A stretch of DNA of 64,000 nucleotides from JBCCIM01 sp965263205 (GTDB taxonomy: Bacteria > Bacteroidota > Rhodothermia > Rhodothermales > JAHQVL01): assembly GCA_965263205.1 (NCBI GenBank), contig CBDHHF010000031.1, forward strand, positions 62,001 through 126,000, given 5' to 3'. Below the pieces are notes generated by a model. It did not search any database and had not been told where the DNA came from. It saw only the letters and a list, made by a program, of their open reading frames with translations. Position 1 is the first letter of the stretch, and each line of letters starts with the position of its first letter. Shown here in pieces: positions 45,412 to 53,471 of this stretch. A program made the position numbers and the translations under genes.

Positions 45412-45823
45412 AGAATTGAGATAAAGGTTTACAGTATTTAACCGGATTCTTTATGATCTTGGGTACGCTGTTGCCCGCAAATCGACTCTATTCTGAGTCT
45501 CATTCCGAGCCCCTCAATCGCTCAATTCAGATCCCCCGAGTTGTCACTGCTTTTAAGCGCAGCTGATAATGTCCCCCCTCCTGTAGTGTTCGCACTACTT
45601 TTTGTGCTTGCATTTTGTGGCTCCTGATCGACACGTATCCCGGCAAGAAGCTCGACTTGCTGCGTGGTCGCTATCAATCCGTTATTTCCAGCCGATCCGA
45701 TAGGAAGGGCTAACAGCAAGTACACTCGCCCCCTGTGCTCCATATAGGTCCCATCTGACTTATATGGCTTCCAAACCGTCGTTATTTGCTTATTAAACCC
45801 CTTAACACAAGGGAGATATTGCC
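45412..45823 (+). terminator. Intergenic gap with UUCG-loop terminator
   Basis: A 412-bp gap after recJ. GTAGTG (45583-45588), loop TTCG, CACTAC (45593-45598) and TTTTT form a compact intrinsic terminator, unusually far (about 170 bp) from the recJ stop; the stretch before it could be a long 3' untranslated region or a small RNA. A 73-codon minus-strand frame crossing it is not supported. A strong ribosome-binding site, GGGAG at 45811-45815, precedes the next gene. Confidence 0.55.
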
Positions 45824-47656
45824 ATGGTATTTACGTTGGCTCGACGTCCTGATTGGGCGCCGGTACGTGCATGGAACACCACCTGTATCTTTTTACGTGT
45901 TTTTTCGAAAGTCGAACGTCTGCAACCCGTCCCTTCCAGGCGGACCCTGCGTTTCGCTGCAGCTATCGCGCTCTTTAGCCTGATGCCGCCGGCGCATACA
46001 CACGCGCAGCAGACGTTCCTCAGACACGACATTGACTTAAATTTTGGCGGAGCACACGCGCTGCAGTCGTACGATCTCGACCAGGATGGCGACCTCGATA
46101 TCCTTGGGGCCGGCCTTGCTGTTGATGCAATCGCCTGGTGGGAGAATGATACGGCAAATGGTCTATCGTGGGTTACCCACACGGTTTCCGATACGTTCAA
46201 TGGTGCGCGTTTTGTAGATGCGGCTGATTTGGATGGCGATGGCGACCTGGATTTGTTCGGCGCCGCTGCAAGCGATGACCTCGTAAGCTGGTGGGAGAAT
46301 ACGGCCGGCGACGCCAGCGCGTGGACCCAACATCCTGTGGATATCGACTTTGATTTTGCAATGCACCTGCACGCAGCAGATCTGGATGCAGATGGCGACC
46401 TTGATCTCATGGGGGCAGCCTTGAAAGGAGACGCCATTCACTGGTGGGAGAATACCGATGGGGATGGCTCTGCATGGACAGAGCATATCATCAATGAGGA
46501 GTTTGATGGCGCACGCCACGTATGCTCAGTTGACCTCGACGGCGACGGCGACCTCGACCTGCTGGGTTCAGCCTACCTCGCTGATGATGTGAAGTGGTGG
46601 GAGAATACCGCCGGCGATGCAACTACCTGGACGCTACATCCGGTAGATGAAGATTTTGATGGCGTCAACGTCGTGATTCCTGTCGATATCGACGGCGACA
46701 ATGACGTGGATTTACTCGGTGCCGCAGATGTTGCAGACGACATCGTGGTGTGGTTCAACGAAGAGGGCACCGGGCTGGTATGGGAGCGCGTTCCGATCGA
46801 AGAAAATTTTGATGGCGCCTTTTCCATTATGCCGGCCGACATGGACGGTGACGGCGATGCCGATGTTCTTGGGGCCGCAACAGAAGCCAACCTGATGGTC
46901 TGGTGGGAAAACGAAAACGGCCTTGGCAATTCCTGGAATGACCACACCATCGACGAAGCATTCGATTCACCGATGGTGATCAATGTCGCTGATCTCGATA
47001 ATGATGGCGATCTCGATGTGCTTGGTGGAAGTTTGAATGGCGAGGTCGTTTGGTGGGAGACCGATCCTGCTGCGCTGCCTGTTGAACTGGTTTCTTTTGA
47101 TGCGGTAATCAATCGCGGCGAAGTTATGCTGCGCTGGGAAACGGCCTCTGAGCTCAACAATGCCGGGTTTGAAATCCAGCACAAGCCTGGGTCACGTGAC
47201 CAAGAGGCCGCTTCTCCTTGGGCATCGATGGCGTTTGTAAAAGGTGCCGGCACCGACAATACGCCGCGCAAATACCAGCGATCGTTAGCGGAGTTGCAGC
47301 CCGGCAATCATCGCTTCCGTCTCAAACAAATCGACTTCGACGGCACATTCGAATATAGCGCTGTGGTCGAAGTTGTGCTTGCAGCGCCGGGTAATCAGAC
47401 GATGTCTTCCCTGTACCCAAATCCGTTTAATCCGGAGGCGAAGTTTTACCTCACGCTCGCGAACGCGCAAGAGGTCAATATTGAGGTGTACAACGCACTC
47501 GGGCAACGTGTGACGCAACTCTTCCAGGGAGTACTGGAGGCAGATCAGGTACATACGTTCAATTTTGAAGCAAGCGGGTTGCCCGGAGGCTTGTATCTGA
47601 TCAATGCTACAGGGCAGAATTTCTCAACAACCCAGCGGGCGATGTATTTGAAGTAA
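45824..47656 (+). CDS. T9SS-secreted protein with FG-GAP/VCBS-like repeats
   Basis: A 610-residue secreted protein. A signal sequence is present but with a long basic front (residues 1-44) before the hydrophobic core RFAAAIALFSLMPPAHTHA; the clear GGGAG ribosome-binding site nine bases before ATG 45824 supports this start. Residues about 65-410 hold eight to nine repeats of roughly 48 residues built as DLDGDGDLDLLGA ... WWEN ... W, an FG-GAP/VCBS beta-propeller with Asp-rich calcium loops. A fibronectin-like segment (VELVSFDAVINRGEVMLRWETASELNNAGFEIQ) follows, then a Por-type sorting domain (LYPNPFNPEAKFYL ... AMYLK). It is thus T9SS cargo of the adhesin or matrix type; ligand unknown. Confidence 0.92.
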   Translation: MVFTLARRPDWAPVRAWNTTCIFLRVFSKVERLQPVPSRRTLRFAAAIALFSLMPPAHTHAQQTFLRHDIDLNFGGAHALQSYDLDQDGDLDILGAGLAVDAIAWWENDTANGLSWVTHTVSDTFNGARFVDAADLDGDGDLDLFGAAASDDLVSWWENTAGDASAWTQHPVDIDFDFAMHLHAADLDADGDLDLMGAALKGDAIHWWENTDGDGSAWTEHIINEEFDGARHVCSVDLDGDGDLDLLGSAYLADDVKWWENTAGDATTWTLHPVDEDFDGVNVVIPVDIDGDNDVDLLGAADVADDIVVWFNEEGTGLVWERVPIEENFDGAFSIMPADMDGDGDADVLGAATEANLMVWWENENGLGNSWNDHTIDEAFDSPMVINVADLDNDGDLDVLGGSLNGEVVWWETDPAALPVELVSFDAVINRGEVMLRWETASELNNAGFEIQHKPGSRDQEAASPWASMAFVKGAGTDNTPRKYQRSLAELQPGNHRFRLKQIDFDGTFEYSAVVEVVLAAPGNQTMSSLYPNPFNPEAKFYLTLANAQEVNIEVYNALGQRVTQLFQGVLEADQVHTFNFEASGLPGGLYLINATGQNFSTTQRAMYLK

Positions 47657-47846
47657 AATACTCCTATAGAGAAAATTGAAAAAATTATTTCGTCACAAAA
47701 CAGTTTATATCATAACCAATACAGGTATCGGTTTGTGAATTAGTTTTTCATTATTTAAACTGCATTGAAATACGATAAAGAGAGAGCACGAAAATAATTG
47801 CTTGTTATCGTAGGTGATGTTTTAGTCTTTTGTTGGTAGTTGGTTG

Positions 47847-48362
47847 ATGACTAAATTGCAGTTTAAATGTGCCGAAGTATTGCCGCGTTGGAAACGGTAT
47901 ATGTCGGATCCACAGCAAAACCTGGAGTGGTTTGTTGGTGAATTACGGGATGAAATTACCGATCTTGAGGATTGGATAGGGGCAAAGTTCAATAACCCTG
48001 CAGTTGTAGATCCTGCGAGGCATTGTGAATTTTTGACCCGAGAGTTAATTAATGAGTGGGACTGGGGGAGGGCAAGCGAGGCAATAACCGCAGGTTTGTA
48101 TTGTTTTGTTGGTGCATATAAGACTGGGGCAGGTCATCAGATTTTGATGCTTCGTAACGTTATAGCATCTCGAAATTTGAATGAAGAATCTTTACCATAC
48201 AAACACCATGTGCAAGCTCGGCAGCATTTTGGACTGGCTTTGGAGCTTTTCAGGATAATGAGAGGACAATCAGGGCTTGAGCTTGTGAAAACAGCGGACA
48301 AGTGTGTGGCTCAATTTTGTAGAGCGCTTGGTGTCGCTACTAGAGGTATTGACGCTGATTAG
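47847..48362 (+). CDS. Unrecognised helical protein, islet copy A
   Basis: A 171-residue soluble, mainly helical protein with no signal peptide. I do not recognise its family. Residues about 34-46 read LEDWIGAKFNNPAV, and a central stretch reads AYKTGAGHQILMLRNVIASR. The minus-strand protein at 49372-50070 has matching stretches in the same order: LEDRYEVALHNPAV and AYQHTAAHKIVLARNFIEQR. The two are therefore probably diverged paralogues. The gene lies in an A/T-rich islet between a T9SS cargo and clpB, and a tiny acidic ORF with a terminator follows 475 bp downstream. ATG 47847 is preferred to the TTG three bases earlier. Confidence 0.75.
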   Translation: MTKLQFKCAEVLPRWKRYMSDPQQNLEWFVGELRDEITDLEDWIGAKFNNPAVVDPARHCEFLTRELINEWDWGRASEAITAGLYCFVGAYKTGAGHQILMLRNVIASRNLNEESLPYKHHVQARQHFGLALELFRIMRGQSGLELVKTADKCVAQFCRALGVATRGIDAD

Positions 48363-48837
48363 GGTGTTGTCGGATCCTTTGTGGTGATCTGAGGTTCAAG
48401 CCGCCAAATTGACACCTCGATTTAATTCATCTCCGAACGGCAATTCGAAGTAAATTTGGCAGAGTTTTGGTGTAGGATCAGCTTATGCGTAGGGCATTTT
48501 ATAAGCTAAAAGTTTACTTAGGCTACTCTAAAAACGACCAAAATTAGCGCATTAGGACATGCAGCAAGTTGTATGGACATAGTAAATTTCTACATCGCTA
48601 ATCGTTCTGTCAGCTATAGGCAATTCAATTTCTGTCGATTGGTTTATAAGGCGTTGGCATAAATTCTTTGTGTCGTCACGACATGGGAGCTAAGGTGTCA
48701 CGCTTATGGATGAATGCCCTCATTGTGTAACTAGAGACATTCTGTGAAATACAAATCTGCGCGTACATAGGCGTATCTCTGTAACATCTCCCCGAGAATT
48801 TTATTACATCAGAAAGGTCTCCTTAAACCCTGATTTC
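48363..48837. other. Gene-free A/T-rich stretch in islet
   Basis: A 475-bp stretch between islet copy A and the tiny acidic ORF. Only very short frames exist (for example 20 codons from ATG 48485 and 13 codons from ATG 48707), none with support. The 3' end must contain the promoter for the 26-residue ORF. Confidence 0.4.
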
Positions 48838-48918
48838 ATGGCTAAAGACGATATTATTGATACCGATTACGATGACGAAGATGTGATGTCAGATCCTAAA
48901 CCTAAATTAGGACAATGA
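48838..48918 (+). CDS. Tiny acidic ORF with DYDDxxVMxDP motif
   Basis: A 26-residue ORF encoding MAKDDIIDTDYDDEDVMSDP and then KPKLGQ. Its core DYDDEDVMSDP is nearly the same as DYDDSVVMKDP at the C terminus of the 83-residue protein encoded 260 bp downstream (nine of 15 aligned residues identical; 24 of 33 matching DNA bases). A strong intrinsic terminator starts 40 bases after the stop, which would suit a short separate transcript. No clear ribosome-binding site at optimal distance is seen. A real peptide gene is plausible because of the shared motif, but it could also be a fragment of a larger gene. Function is unknown. Confidence 0.5.
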   Translation: MAKDDIIDTDYDDEDVMSDPKPKLGQ

Positions 48919-48958
48919 CTTTAGCATCTTTTAGGTGAGAACTCTTTATAGGTTGGTT

Positions 48959-48996
48959 GAAAACCTGGCAGAAAGAAATTGCTGCCAGGTTTTTTA
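48959..48996 (+). terminator. Terminator after tiny acidic ORF
   Basis: AAAACCTGGCAG (48959-48970) pairs perfectly with CTGCCAGGTTTT (48981-48992) and is followed by more T residues. Confidence 0.93.
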
Positions 48997-49136
48997 TTAA
49001 ATGAGGGTATTAATTTATTCTGTAGTGACTGCTTAAAATGGGTTGAAGACGCTTTATTTAAAGAACAAATTTTCTTATATAACCGTATTAGCTGTCTATG
49101 CAGCATTTTTTCTAATCATTTTTTTTCTGCTCAGGT

Positions 49137-49388
49137 ATGAACGCAATGCAGCCGGGTGTCAAAGCACGAAGTGCGGATAATCTATTTTCTACGTATACGA
49201 AATCACCCTCTCCTCAAGTAAGCGTTAGTGAACCCGCCATTTCTGCAGGCTACATACCGCAAGAGCAAGCTGAGCAGTCGCGTACCGTTCAGAATGTTGA
49301 GCGCGATGAACGAGGTTACGCAGTAATCTCTTTAGATTATGATGATAGTGTAGTGATGAAAGATCCTGTTATTAGACGGGCAAGTTAG
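49137..49388 (+). CDS. Small acidic-tailed protein with DYDDxxVMxDP motif
   Basis: An 83-residue soluble protein. The first 55 residues are Ser, Pro and Gln-rich and probably disordered (FSTYTKSPSPQVSVSEPAIS). The end reads GYAVISLDYDDSVVMKDPVIRRAS and shares the DYDDxxVMxDP motif with the 26-residue ORF upstream. AGG lies just before the first ATG; the ATG at 49146 is an alternative start. The last 17 bases overlap the end of the convergent gene for islet protein B. I do not recognise the family; position suggests a functional pairing with protein B. Confidence 0.65.
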   Translation: MNAMQPGVKARSADNLFSTYTKSPSPQVSVSEPAISAGYIPQEQAEQSRTVQNVERDERGYAVISLDYDDSVVMKDPVIRRAS

Positions 49389-50070
49389 GATCCATATCCA
49401 TATCCATATCCATAAAGTGTTGTGCACTCTCTACCTTAAGGTAGAATCGTCTAATCTGCAGGATTGATTTTTTGAAATTTCTCCGTGCTAGATCATAGTT
49501 TTTTTGTATCTGAGCGATTCGGCCAGATTCGTAGTAAAACCGCGCTTCTTTGTGAATTACGATTAGTGGAGCAGGGTCCTCTTGCCATTCTCTTTGCTCT
49601 ATAAAATTCCTGGCTAAAACAATCTTGTGTGCTGCAGTGTGTTGATAAGCTGCGAGCAAGCTGTCCAGGCTGAAGTAGATTGCGCGTCTAGCGGCTTTGT
49701 CACCGGCTTTGTAAAAAGTTCTTTGCCAAAGGCTTTTGGCGCGGATCCAGTTATTGCGCGCACGTTCTCCGGCTTCTGTTACTGCAGGATTGTGTAAGGC
49801 GACCTCGTAGCGGTCTTCAAGTTGTAGCAGCTCTGTGGCAATAGTATCAAGTGTCGGGTAAAGTTCTGTCTGAAAGTCTTGCTCGCAGTTTAGAATTAGT
49901 TCCGAAAAGCTACGGATGTAGTCTTGCGGTAGTGTTAGCTCATGTCCAGAGGAAACTCCTGAGTTCGTGGCTGAAGAAGGTGCAGTATTATTTTCTTCAG
50001 AAGCTATTTTGTCAATGTCAACCCCATGCTTTTTCCAGATGTAGTCCCTCAATGTGACTTCTTCTTCCAT
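49372..50070 (-). CDS. Unrecognised helical protein, islet copy B
   Basis: A 232-residue soluble helical protein. After a 60-residue, partly disordered N terminus comes the region shared with islet protein A: LEDRYEVALHNPAV, then KAARRAIYFSLDSLLAAYQHTAAHKIVLARNFIEQR, then a TPR-like tail (ARFYYESGRIAQIQKNYDLARRNFKKSI). The last residues, MDMDMDMDPNLPV, are coded by a hexanucleotide repeat (ATCCAT units at 49391-49413 on the plus strand). The 3' end overlaps the convergent 83-residue gene by 17 bases. Family and function are unknown. Confidence 0.75.
   Translation of the reverse strand: MEEEVTLRDYIWKKHGVDIDKIASEENNTAPSSATNSGVSSGHELTLPQDYIRSFSELILNCEQDFQTELYPTLDTIATELLQLEDRYEVALHNPAVTEAGERARNNWIRAKSLWQRTFYKAGDKAARRAIYFSLDSLLAAYQHTAAHKIVLARNFIEQREWQEDPAPLIVIHKEARFYYESGRIAQIQKNYDLARRNFKKSILQIRRFYLKVESAQHFMDMDMDMDPNLPV
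49391..49413. repeat. Hexanucleotide microsatellite in coding sequence
   Basis: Four tandem copies of a six-base unit (ATCCAT-phase, last copy exact) encode the alternating Met-Asp end of islet protein B. Changes in unit number would alter the tail length without shifting frame. Confidence 0.85.
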
Positions 50071-50094
50071 GGGTCCGGGAGTAGCTGTGGCGCG

Positions 50095-50283
50095 TCAAGT
50101 GAAATTACTTTGAATTGGATCGATATTAATTACTGTCTTTGAGGTATTAGGTTGCCCGTTTTCTGGGTTGAGTGGTGTAAATAAGAGGTTTTTGGCCCAT
50201 GTGACGTATAGCGTGATATGATTGACGTTTACTGGGTTGTTTTCTGACAGACTTACTTCTGTTAAAGGACGCCAATGTCTCAT
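50095..50283 (-). CDS. Possible small gene upstream of islet protein B
   Basis: A 62-residue frame ending 24 bp before islet protein B on the same strand, with AGGA nine bases before its ATG. Composition is mixed (NPVNVNHITLYVTWAKNLLFTPLNPENGQPN) and no motif is recognised. The ribosome-binding site lies in a repeat-like stretch (TGTCATCCTG words at 50288-50310), so the frame could be accidental. Kept as low confidence. Confidence 0.35.
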   Translation of the reverse strand: MRHWRPLTEVSLSENNPVNVNHITLYVTWAKNLLFTPLNPENGQPNTSKTVINIDPIQSNFT

Positions 50284-50384
50284 AACATGTCATCCTGTCA
50301 TCCCGTCCTTTGTGGTACGCTTTTCGTACTATGACCAGGCGCAATCGAAATCAATTTTACCCTGCCAAAAATTCAGATAGATAG

Positions 50385-53018
50385 ATGAATCTCCAAAAAT
50401 TTACTGTCAAAGCGCAAGAAGCTGTCCGTAAAGCCACGGAGATTGCAGCCTCCAAAAATCACCAGGGGGTTGAATCCGTCCACGTGTTAAAGGCTTTTCT
50501 GGGCGATGCTTCCGGGATCGTTGTGACGATGCTGCAAAAGCTGGGCGTTAAAAGCTCCTTTCTCGATACAAAAATCGATCAGCTAATGGGCAAATTGCCT
50601 GTGGTGACTGGTGCGAGTGTGTCGGGTCAGTATGTTGGACAGGGATTGAAAAAAGTGTTTGACCGCGCCCTGGCAGAGGCCGAGCTACTCAAAGATGATT
50701 ACGTAGCCAGCGAGCACCTTCTGATGGCGTTTGCTGAAGACAAGTCGGAGCTTGGCAAGTTTTTGCGCGAGCAGGGCGTTTCGAAAGATAGCATCCTTGC
50801 GATTCTAAAAGACATTCGCGGCGGACAGCGCGCAAGCGACCCGCACGCCGAGGAGCGTTATGACGCCCTTAAACGGTATACGCGCGATCTGAATGCGCTG
50901 GCACGTAAAGGTAAAATTGATCCTGTTATTGGTCGCGACGAAGAAATCCGCCGCGTATTACAGATTCTTTCGCGCCGAACCAAAAACAACCCTGTGCTAA
51001 TAGGTGAACCTGGTGTTGGTAAAACGGCGATTGCAGAGGGATTGGCCATTCGTATTGTGTCTGGGGATGTGCCGGAGAATCTTAAGTCTAAGCGTATTCT
51101 GGCGCTTGATATTGGTGCGCTCATTGCCGGCGCAAAGTACCGGGGTGAGTTTGAGGATCGCCTGAAAGCCGTTGTGAAAGAAGTGACGGATTCGGATGGT
51201 GAGCTGGTCCTGTTTATCGATGAAATTCACACGCTGGTTGGCGCCGGCGCAGCGGAGGGGGCGGTAGATGCAGCCAATATTCTTAAGCCGGCCCTCGCAC
51301 GCGGTGAACTGCGTGCCATTGGCGCCACCACGCTTGATGAGTACCGCAAGTACCTCGAGAAAGACAAAGCCCTCGAAAGAAGATTTCAGACCGTTGTTGT
51401 TGACGAACCGTCTGTTGAAGATACCATCTCCATTTTGCGTGGTATCAAAGACAAGTACGAGGTGCACCACGGGGTGCGTATCATGGACGGTGCGCTTGTG
51501 GCTGCCGCCGAACTCAGTCAGCGCTATATCACCGACCGCTTTTTGCCCGATAAAGCGATTGACTTGATCGATGAGTCGGCTGCCAAGCTGCGTATCGAAA
51601 TCGACTCGATGCCTGAAGAGCTTGATGCCCTGGAACGCCAGATTCGGCAGCTGGATATCGAGCGGGAAGCTGTAAAACGCGACGGGCACGAAGAGAAGCT
51701 TGCGCTGATTGCAGAGCAACGCGCTAATCTGGATGAAGACCGCAAAGAACTGCAGGCGCGCTGGCAGAATGAGAAAGAACTCATTCAGAAAATTCAGCAG
51801 GCCAAAGAAGAAATTGAACGGCTTCGTGTGGAGGCAGAGAACCTGGAGCGCCAGGGGAATTACGGCAAAGTAGCAGAAATTCGCTACGGACAAATTCCAC
51901 AGCTAGAGCAAGGTGTAGAGTCGGCTAAAGAGAAGCTCGACGAAATCCAGCAGATGGGCGCGTTGCTCAAAGAAGAAATTGACGCAGAAGATATCGCCGC
52001 CATTGTATCGCGTTGGACGGGCGTGCCGGTGTCTCGGATGCTCGAAAGTGAGCGGGAAAAACTGCTGAAGATGGAAGACGAGTTGGGCCAGCGTGTGATT
52101 GGTCAGCGGGATGCGCTTGAAGCTGTTTCACACGCGGTTCGCAGGGGACGTGCCGGCCTGCAAGAAGCGTCTCGTCCCATCGGTTCGTTCATTTTCCTGG
52201 GAAGTACCGGGGTAGGTAAAACCGAATTGGGCAAAGCACTCGCAGAATTCCTGTTCAACGACGAGCAGGCGATGGTACGCATCGATATGAGTGAGTTTCA
52301 GGAACGCCATGCCGTGAGCCGGCTGATTGGTGCGCCTCCGGGCTACGTCGGGCACGATGAAGGGGGGCAACTCACCGAGGCTGTCCGCCGGCGTCCGTAT
52401 GCAGTTATTCTGCTCGACGAAATTGAAAAGGCGCATCCCGAGGTGTTCAATATCCTCTTGCAGGTACTGGATGATGGCCGGCTCACCGATAACAAAGGCC
52501 GTACCGCCGATTTCAAAAATACCATCATCATCATGACCAGCAACCTGGGTTCAGAACTCATTCAGGAGCGCATGGATGCCATGAATGGGCTACTGACTGA
52601 TGAGGCTGAGCAGAAACTCAATGACGACCTGATGGGCATGCTCAAAAAGAAATTGCGTCCGGAGTTTCTCAACCGTATCGACGAAGTGGTTATGTTCAAG
52701 CCATTGGGCCGGAGCGAAATCCGGAGCATAGTGGAGGTGCAATTCGCCCGCGTATCTCGTATTGCGCACAAGAGCCACAACATTACGCTTGAACTGACGG
52801 ATCCGGCAAAAGACTGGATTGCGAACAAAGGCTTCGATCCGGTGTTTGGTGCACGTCCGCTCAAGCGTGTCATTCAGCGCGAGGTCGAAAATAAGCTGGC
52901 AGAACAGGTGCTATCCAATTGGATTCAGGACGGTGATGTTGTACAGATCGACCTGAGTGAAGATGGCACCGGGCTTACATTCGAGCAAATCAAACAACAA
53001 AAGCTGGTTGAAGCGTAG
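50385..53018 (+). CDS. clpB: ATP-dependent disaggregase ClpB
   Basis: An 877-residue AAA+ chaperone that, with DnaK, extracts proteins from aggregates. The N-domain repeats (FTVKAQEAVRKATEIA, SEHLLMAFAEDKSELG) are at residues 5-145. The first ATPase has Walker A GEPGVGKT (207-214); the second has GSTGVGKT (606-613). Between them lies the long coiled-coil middle domain (about 400-540), the ClpB-defining feature. The C-terminal small domain ends FDPVFGARPLKRVIQREVENKLAE. All motifs are intact. A hairpin-plus-heptad repeat begins five bases after the stop and may terminate the transcript. Confidence 0.97.
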   Translation: MNLQKFTVKAQEAVRKATEIAASKNHQGVESVHVLKAFLGDASGIVVTMLQKLGVKSSFLDTKIDQLMGKLPVVTGASVSGQYVGQGLKKVFDRALAEAELLKDDYVASEHLLMAFAEDKSELGKFLREQGVSKDSILAILKDIRGGQRASDPHAEERYDALKRYTRDLNALARKGKIDPVIGRDEEIRRVLQILSRRTKNNPVLIGEPGVGKTAIAEGLAIRIVSGDVPENLKSKRILALDIGALIAGAKYRGEFEDRLKAVVKEVTDSDGELVLFIDEIHTLVGAGAAEGAVDAANILKPALARGELRAIGATTLDEYRKYLEKDKALERRFQTVVVDEPSVEDTISILRGIKDKYEVHHGVRIMDGALVAAAELSQRYITDRFLPDKAIDLIDESAAKLRIEIDSMPEELDALERQIRQLDIEREAVKRDGHEEKLALIAEQRANLDEDRKELQARWQNEKELIQKIQQAKEEIERLRVEAENLERQGNYGKVAEIRYGQIPQLEQGVESAKEKLDEIQQMGALLKEEIDAEDIAAIVSRWTGVPVSRMLESEREKLLKMEDELGQRVIGQRDALEAVSHAVRRGRAGLQEASRPIGSFIFLGSTGVGKTELGKALAEFLFNDEQAMVRIDMSEFQERHAVSRLIGAPPGYVGHDEGGQLTEAVRRRPYAVILLDEIEKAHPEVFNILLQVLDDGRLTDNKGRTADFKNTIIIMTSNLGSELIQERMDAMNGLLTDEAEQKLNDDLMGMLKKKLRPEFLNRIDEVVMFKPLGRSEIRSIVEVQFARVSRIAHKSHNITLELTDPAKDWIANKGFDPVFGARPLKRVIQREVENKLAEQVLSNWIQDGDVVQIDLSEDGTGLTFEQIKQQKLVEA

Positions 53019-53022
53019 GGGG

Positions 53023-53083
53023 CGCACATCAATCCATAAGGATTGATGTGCGGTTGAAAGTTACAGGTTGCAGGTTGAACGTT
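53023..53083 (+). repeat. Hairpin-plus-heptad repeat, copy 2
   Basis: A perfect 13-bp stem (arms 53023-53035 and 53040-53052, loop ATAA) follows the clpB stop. It is followed by four seven-base units, GGTTGAA, AGTTACA, GGTTGCA and GGTTGAA, ending in a T-run. The stem differs from copy 1 by compensatory changes. Confidence 0.85.
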
Positions 53084-53471
53084 TTTTGGTCTTTAACCCG
53101 TCAAAATTCCTGTGATCGTACTTGTCCACATGCTGTGGAAAACTTCCGTTGATAGGTGTGGATTAATTGTGGTGAACTAGCCCCAGGTACAGCGTTAAAT
53201 TGTGCGGCTGCGATTCGGTGTGCACGCACGCACCGTTGTACACTTGATTGCTGTTCACCTGATGGCAGTACCAAGACACACTCCGGAGCTTGTGCGGTTC
53301 GGGGCGAACGTTAGGTAAATAATATCCTGCGCATATTTTTACCCTAACCAGGCATCCCGCGCCATTGCTTCTGTATTGCAGCATCTAATAACTATTATCG
53401 CTGCTACGCTTTGATCACCAAATTCACATCCTTTGAAGGCGACGCGTCCTGACAGAGATCCCTCGTAAGTT
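53084..53471. promoter_or_regulatory. Intergenic gap with DnaA-box-like cluster before smc
   Basis: A gap of 388 bp with no supported gene. Three nine-base words close to the DnaA box occur within 45 bases: TTGTCCACA (53122-53130), TTTTCCACA on the minus strand (53134-53142) and TAATCCACA on the minus strand (53157-53165). The first two also form an imperfect palindrome. DnaA control of smc, or another replication-linked site, is possible, but no origin genes are near. Confidence 0.35.

Noticed and set aside
45522..45743. 73-codon minus-strand frame after recJ
   Set aside because: It crosses the UUCG-loop terminator, has no ribosome-binding site and no recognisable motif.
48838..49388. Graspetide or other RiPP precursor peptides in the islet
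   Set aside because: The acidic DYDD motif recalls such cores, but no ATP-grasp ligase, radical-SAM enzyme, protease or exporter is nearby.
53163..53384. 73-codon minus-strand frame before smc
   Set aside because: No ribosome-binding site or motif; the region looks like an smc promoter with DnaA-box-like words.
53084..53471. Chromosomal origin of replication
   Set aside because: Only three imperfect DnaA-like words, no clear unwinding element and no dnaA, dnaN or related genes nearby.
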